Shown piece after piece: positions 62,844 to 64,000 of a stretch of DNA of 64,000 bases. Source of the stretch: Hyaloperonospora brassicae (lineage: Eukaryota; Oomycota; Peronosporomycetes; Peronosporales; Peronosporaceae); NCBI GenBank assembly GCA_947650285.1, contig CANTFL010001075.1, forward strand, positions 43,030 to 107,029, read 5' to 3'. Under the pieces are notes generated by a model. It ran no database searches. It was not told the origin of the DNA and was given only the letters and a program-made list of their open reading frames with translations. The position numbers were made by a program, and so were the translations under genes. How positions within the stretch are numbered: the stretch's first letter is position 1; each line of letters starts with the position of its first letter.

Positions 62844-64000
62844 GTGCTGAGCGTATTGGCGATTGACGGAAGTGGCGAGCGGCGTCGCGTCGAGGCGGGC
62901 TTGCTAATACGACCGTGGGGGGCACGGTGACCGCGACTAAGTGCGAAATTGCACACTCGCGTGGAGTATGCGTCGGAAGCCGCGCGCGCTTGTTCAGTTG
63001 CTCGCGAGTTGCGCTCGGGCACGAATGTTGCCCGTCGGTCGTAGTTTACTTGCGTATCAACATAAATGACGACAGTTTCGGCGGCGGGCAGCGGCCGAAA
63101 ATCCACCCGTTGTTTTACCATCCTCGAGGACGACGTCGACAGTTCCCGGGGGCAGTAACCGTTGCCAGTAGTACCAATCCCTTGACCGCAACTGACTGTC
63201 CGTGGGCAGTAACCGTTGCTACTGTTACCAATCAACGTGTTTGCGTGAACGATCCAGTGGCCAGCTGGACACCCGTCAACGTGCGACCAGATGCTTTCCA
63301 AGCTCCATCTGTCGCCGTGCGTTTGGCATCATCATCAACGAGGGCATGGCTTTCCCCGACTCACTTTTGTAAGAAAGGCGCGTTGCGGCGCTGTCGACGC
63401 GTGCAGGGGCAGGAGCCAGCACTGCATAGGGAGACATACAGTGCACGATGTGCACGGGGCGGGCTCTTGGTCCGTCGCGTGCAGCATCGCAAAAGTCGTT
63501 GCACGAATGCCGTCGACGTAACGGCCGATATCGGACCGACTCGTTCGTCCACGCGGCACACACGTCGAGAGGCATTCAGCTCGAGACAGTTGTAGTGGAT
63601 GTCGTGTGTGACTCACTCATCACTCGAGTCAGTCGCATTGGGATGCAACAGCGCTTGTCGAAATAGCGTTACGCAGGTGTGTGCTCACATGGGCTGACGC
63701 GCTGTCCTGTCCTGCGTGGCGACTTGCACGGCTTTCCTGAGCGATAGAGGGCAAAAGTCGTAATATACGGTCATCGAAGTCCCACATGCGTCGTTTGTGA
63801 GGGTCGTGTACGTATCGGTTGCGTGCGTAAGCACGGCAAGAGCTGACGTGAAAGGGGAAAGGAAGGAAGGAGCGACGATACTTGGAGCGTGCCGCTTTGG
63901 TCGGTCGTTTGCTTTGTTGTGGCGTACGATTGACCGGAGACACCGTCGGTCGCGTATGATTGCACCGTTTGATTGTTCGACGCAGCACCCGTTGCCACAA
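62844..64000. other. Right-end region, no supported gene
   Basis: 1.16 kb upstream of the scaffold gene. It carries the duplicated Myb-like motif at 63.15-63.23 kb. A minus-strand frame from the right edge to 63629 is open but Arg/Ser/Thr-rich and unlike anything I know; it could be the end of a neighbouring gene, but I do not support it. Confidence 0.45.
63150..63233. repeat. Two copies of a ~30-bp element containing AACCGTTG
   Basis: Copies at 63150-63179 and 63204-63233, 54 bp apart, share GGGCAGTAACCGTTGC and the end ACCAATC, with a few differences between. AACCGTTG fits the Myb consensus (YAACNG). They lie about 310-390 bp upstream of the scaffold gene's ATG. Confidence 0.85.

Noticed and set aside
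63629..64000. Minus-strand frame open from the right edge
   Set aside because: Incomplete, Arg/Ser-rich and without known similarity; not enough to call a gene.

Overview
The window reads as nuclear DNA of an oomycete, most likely a Phytophthora or downy-mildew relative. Genes are closely spaced on both strands. Introns are mostly 50-190 bp with GTACGT/GTGAGT/GTGCGT-type donors. There is a tandem family of secreted trypsin-like proteins typical of that group, and a seven-transmembrane receptor fused to a phosphoinositide phosphatase, an architecture known from oomycetes. Genus and species cannot be fixed from sequence alone. All exon joins were made by eye from splice signals, reading phase and family similarity; none is supported by transcripts.

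Region 1 (1-7.9 kb, minus strand): the N-terminal half of an ABCB6/HMT1-type ABC half-transporter that leaves the window on the left, then an RME-8/DNAJC13-like endosomal protein that seems to have lost its J domain. Region 2 (8.1-18.05 kb, minus strand): an array of four secreted S1A serine-protease paralogues. Three keep the His-Asp-Ser triad, two of these with long charged C-terminal tails. One is a predicted pseudoprotease (catalytic Ser to Ala, specificity-pocket Asp to Ser). Repeats lie between them.

Region 3 (19.6-30.8 kb): a six-exon M3 oligopeptidase, an F-box-like/SPRY protein, an HTH (CENP-B/pogo-type) protein divergent from an ADA3-like SAGA subunit, and an R3H-SUZ RNA-binding protein. 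Region 4 (32.5-38.3 kb): a protein with four FGxG-type repeats, an unresolved probably spliced stretch, a five-exon NUDCD2-like co-chaperone, and a possible small membrane-protein gene. Region 5 (38.3-45.2 kb, minus strand): a seven-exon gene for a protein of about 2,144 residues with a signal anchor, large ectodomain, seven transmembrane segments and an inositol-polyphosphate 4-phosphatase domain with an intact CKSAKDR active site.

Region 6 (46.0-62.8 kb): UTP7/WDR46 (ribosome biogenesis), CUL1, an FHA-RING ubiquitin ligase, a chromodomain protein with several predicted membrane segments, a NUP133-like nucleoporin, and a WW-PDZ-coiled-coil-PH scaffold. The last 1.16 kb holds no gene I can support but carries a duplicated Myb-like motif upstream of the scaffold gene.

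Most genes are housekeeping genes with no operon-like linkage. The functional cluster is the S1A array. The most unusual single loci are the receptor-phosphatase fusion, the J-less RME-8-like gene and the chromodomain-membrane protein.
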